Source: Klebsiella pneumoniae (GTDB lineage: Bacteria > Pseudomonadota > Gammaproteobacteria > Ga0077536). From it: 64,000 bases of DNA. The DNA lies in contig CAMAXW010000003.1 of assembly GCA_945862315.1 (NCBI GenBank), positions 61,244-125,243 of the forward strand, written 5' to 3'. Numbering within the stretch: the first letter of the stretch is position 1; each line of letters begins with the position of its first letter. The position numbers and the translations under genes were made by a program. This document shows positions 62,303-64,000 of the stretch, piece after piece. Under the pieces are notes generated by a model. That model ran no database searches. It was not told the DNA's origin and was given only the letters and a program-made list of their open reading frames with translations.

Positions 62303-63277
62303 CTAGACCATCAACACCGTCGAGCCCGTGGTTTTGCGGGCTTCCAGATCGCGCATCGCCTGCGCCGCGTCGCGCAGCGCGTAGGTCTGGTTGATCGAAA
62401 TTTTCACCGCGCCGCTGGCCACCACATCAAACAAGTCTTGGGCCGTCGCCTCTAAATCCGCGCGCTTGGCGGTATAAGAAAACAACGTCGGGCGGGTGAT
62501 GAACAACGATCCTTTGGCGGCCAACTGCCCCAAATCGAACGGCGGCACCGGCCCCGAGGCCTGCCCAAACAGCACCATCGTCCCCATTGGGGCCAGACAG
62601 TCGAGGGACTTGGCGAAGGTATCGACACCCACCGAGTCATAGACCACCGGCACTTTCTGTCCGTTGGTGATGTCTAGCAGCCGGCTTTGAAAATCCTCAC
62701 GGGTGTACACAATGGTATGCGTACAACCGTTGGCGCGGGCCAGGGCTGCTTTTTCGTCGGAGCTCACGGTACCCACCACGGTGGCGCCCAAGTGCTGCGC
62801 CCACTGGCACAAAATGAGCCCCACACCGCCGGCTGCCGCGTGCACCAGCAGGGTGTCGCCGGGTTGCACGCGATAGGTTCGACGCAATAAATACTGCACC
62901 GTCATGCCTTGGAGCATCATGGCCGCCGCCTGCGCATCGCTGATCCCCGCGGGAATCTTGACCACCCGGTCGGCCGGCATCAAACGCGCTTCGGCATAGG
63001 CACCCAAGGGCCCGGCGGCATAGGCCACACGGTCCCCTACCACTAAGTCTGTCACCCCCGCGCCCACGGCTTCCACCACCCCTGCCGCTTCAAGGCCAGG
63101 CGTGAACGGGCCGGGCGCGCTGTACAAGCCGGTGCGGTAATACACGTCGATGTAATTCAAACCCACACAGGTTTGCGCGATGCGAATTTCGCCCGCGCCG
63201 GGTGCCCCCACAACCACAGGTTCCCAGCGCAGCACTTCTGGGCCGCCGGGTGCATGGATACGAATGGCGTGAGTCAT
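62303..63277 (-). CDS. NADPH:quinone oxidoreductase (zeta-crystallin type)
   Basis: 324 residues, MDR superfamily without zinc ligands. Substrate-domain motif VGLNYIDVYYRTGLY, GLEAAGVVEAVG, and the nucleotide-binding AAAGGVGLILCQWA (variant of AxxGxxG). The C-terminus ends in ARKTTGSTVLM. It reduces quinones with NADPH. It is 28 bp upstream of nothing in the same strand except the MOSC gene behind its start. Confidence 0.93.
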   Translation of the reverse strand: MTHAIRIHAPGGPEVLRWEPVVVGAPGAGEIRIAQTCVGLNYIDVYYRTGLYSAPGPFTPGLEAAGVVEAVGAGVTDLVVGDRVAYAAGPLGAYAEARLMPADRVVKIPAGISDAQAAAMMLQGMTVQYLLRRTYRVQPGDTLLVHAAAGGVGLILCQWAQHLGATVVGTVSSDEKAALARANGCTHTIVYTREDFQSRLLDITNGQKVPVVYDSVGVDTFAKSLDCLAPMGTMVLFGQASGPVPPFDLGQLAAKGSLFITRPTLFSYTAKRADLEATAQDLFDVVASGAVKISINQTYALRDAAQAMRDLEARKTTGSTVLMV

Positions 63278-63305
63278 GGCGAAATCTCCAGTGATTGAAC
63301 GATGT

Positions 63306-63839
63306 TTAAGGGTCGCTAGGGTTAGGGCCGAGGGTCAGCCACACGCGATCTTGCACGCCAACGCGGCCGCCGCACAGCACGCGGGCGGTCATGCCGCCAT
63401 GGCCGCGCATGGCGTTATAGCCACCCGCTCCGAGTTCGCGTTCCATTTTTGAGCAAGGGTCGCAAGGACCCGTGAGTTCTAACACGACCGTGGGGCCTAT
63501 GTGCAGGTGGACAATTTGGTCGCGGAATGGCGAGCGTCCGGCCAGCAGATTAAGGCCCGAGACCACCAGATTACGGCGCAAAATGGCCGGATCGAGCGTT
63601 GGGTGCCCGCTCCAGGCGGCGATGAGCGGCAGGTGCTCGGCTTGAATCAGCGTCACTTGCCGTTTGGCGTTGGGGTTGCGCGGCGGGCGGCTGGCGGTGC
63701 GGTCGCCCTCCAGCCCGCGTCCGGGCAACGCCATCGCCGCTTCTACCGACAAGGCCGGTTGGTCGCGGGCCGGGCGTAAAAAAATAAGCTCTAAGCGACC
63801 GGCGTGGGTGAAGGTTCCTAAGAGGGTGCGTAAGTCCAT
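63306..63839 (-). CDS. MOSC-domain protein
   Basis: 177 residues from ATG 63839 (a TTG two codons earlier is the other choice). MOSC core: GRGLEGDRTA, VTLIQAEHL, LRRNLVVSGLNLLAG and the cysteines of LTGPCDPCSKMER, of which the second is the likely molybdenum-cofactor or sulfur-carrier residue. The family binds or moves sulfurated Moco, or acts in YiiM-like N-hydroxy-compound reduction. It precedes the quinone reductase gene by 28 bp, so they are likely co-transcribed. Confidence 0.9.
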   Translation of the reverse strand: MDLRTLLGTFTHAGRLELIFLRPARDQPALSVEAAMALPGRGLEGDRTASRPPRNPNAKRQVTLIQAEHLPLIAAWSGHPTLDPAILRRNLVVSGLNLLAGRSPFRDQIVHLHIGPTVVLELTGPCDPCSKMERELGAGGYNAMRGHGGMTARVLCGGRVGVQDRVWLTLGPNPSDP

Positions 63840-63866
63840 CGGCAAATGCTGCTGCTGCGCGGGGCC

Positions 63867-64000
63867 CTAGGCCAGCCAAGTGCCGCGGGAGTTGCAGCGG
63901 GTTAGCACCGCCCCGCCTGAGCGCCGGCCCGGGCGGGCCATCAGCCGGGTAGACAGTGCGTGCCCGCAGCCGACATCGGCCACGCTGGCGCCGGCGGTTA
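63867..64000 (-). pseudogene. 3' fragment with a SAM-methyltransferase motif I
   Basis: On the minus strand from the right edge to TAG 63869-63867, 44 codons. The text SVADVGCGHALSTRLMA matches motif I of class I methyltransferases (Rv2258c-like group), but a stop follows only about 22 residues later, far short of a full domain. Either the gene is broken or the resemblance is to a small remnant. The upstream part lies outside the window. Confidence 0.5.

Overview
The window looks like chromosomal DNA from a GC-rich, Gram-negative gammaproteobacterium. This rests on conserved gene order: rpoN-hpf-rapZ beside lptB/lptA/lptC/kdsC/kdsD, aspS-ruvC-ruvA-ruvB-ybgC-tolQ-tolR-tolA-tolB-pal-cpoB-queC, and polA next to a DUF2782 protein and thrB. 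The genus cannot be fixed from the sequence alone. There is no prophage, no integrative element, no CRISPR array and no rRNA operon. The only RNA gene seen is one tRNA-Lys.

Positions 1-33 kb are dense housekeeping DNA. In order: threonine deaminase (cut by the left edge), ribose-5-phosphate isomerase, the Tat translocase genes behind the last four histidine steps (hisA-F-I-E-tatA-B-C), DNA polymerase I, a small DUF2782 protein plus homoserine kinase, and an OmpA-type lipoprotein. A minus-strand block follows with HPr/enzyme I, RapZ, the hibernation factor, sigma-54, the LPS transport genes lptB/A/C and the Kdo genes kdsC/kdsD. Next come MurU, a lytic transglycosylase with two ligand-binding domains, and the long minus-strand Tol-Pal/Ruv/nadA/aspS/FmdB block. 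Several partners usually found beside these genes are absent here: ptsN, queE, yebC, hisB/hisH and amgK.

Positions 34-39.2 kb are looser. They hold tRNA-Lys with a good sigma-70 promoter and about 1.1 kb without genes that is filled with short direct and inverted repeats, including an exact 71-bp duplication and eight copies of a 12-mer. After that come single genes (gamma-carbonic anhydrase, MaoC dehydratase, a HEAT-like protein, a cupin) and a second, smaller repeat patch.

Positions 39.2-64 kb are accessory in character: molybdate transporter genes modB/modC without modA, a CoA-transferase, a secreted esterase/phytase-like protein with a VPLPA-type sorting tail, a lysozyme-like/SH3 protein, a stand-alone MlaC, and many small-molecule enzymes. 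The enzymes include two nitrilase-family amidases, a PgdA/imidase-like deacetylase, a luciferase-like monooxygenase, a COG0523 GTPase, four alpha/beta or kappa-GST-type catabolic enzymes, an alkyltransferase-like DNA repair protein, MscL, a GNAT enzyme, a POT peptide transporter, a thiolase, a quinone reductase and a MOSC protein. Tight overlaps suggest two unusual small operons: luciferase-like enzyme / unknown 109-residue protein / COG0523 GTPase, and SnoaL / GNAT / nitrilase. The isomerase gene behind the POT transporter appears to start at a CUG codon overlapping the transporter stop.
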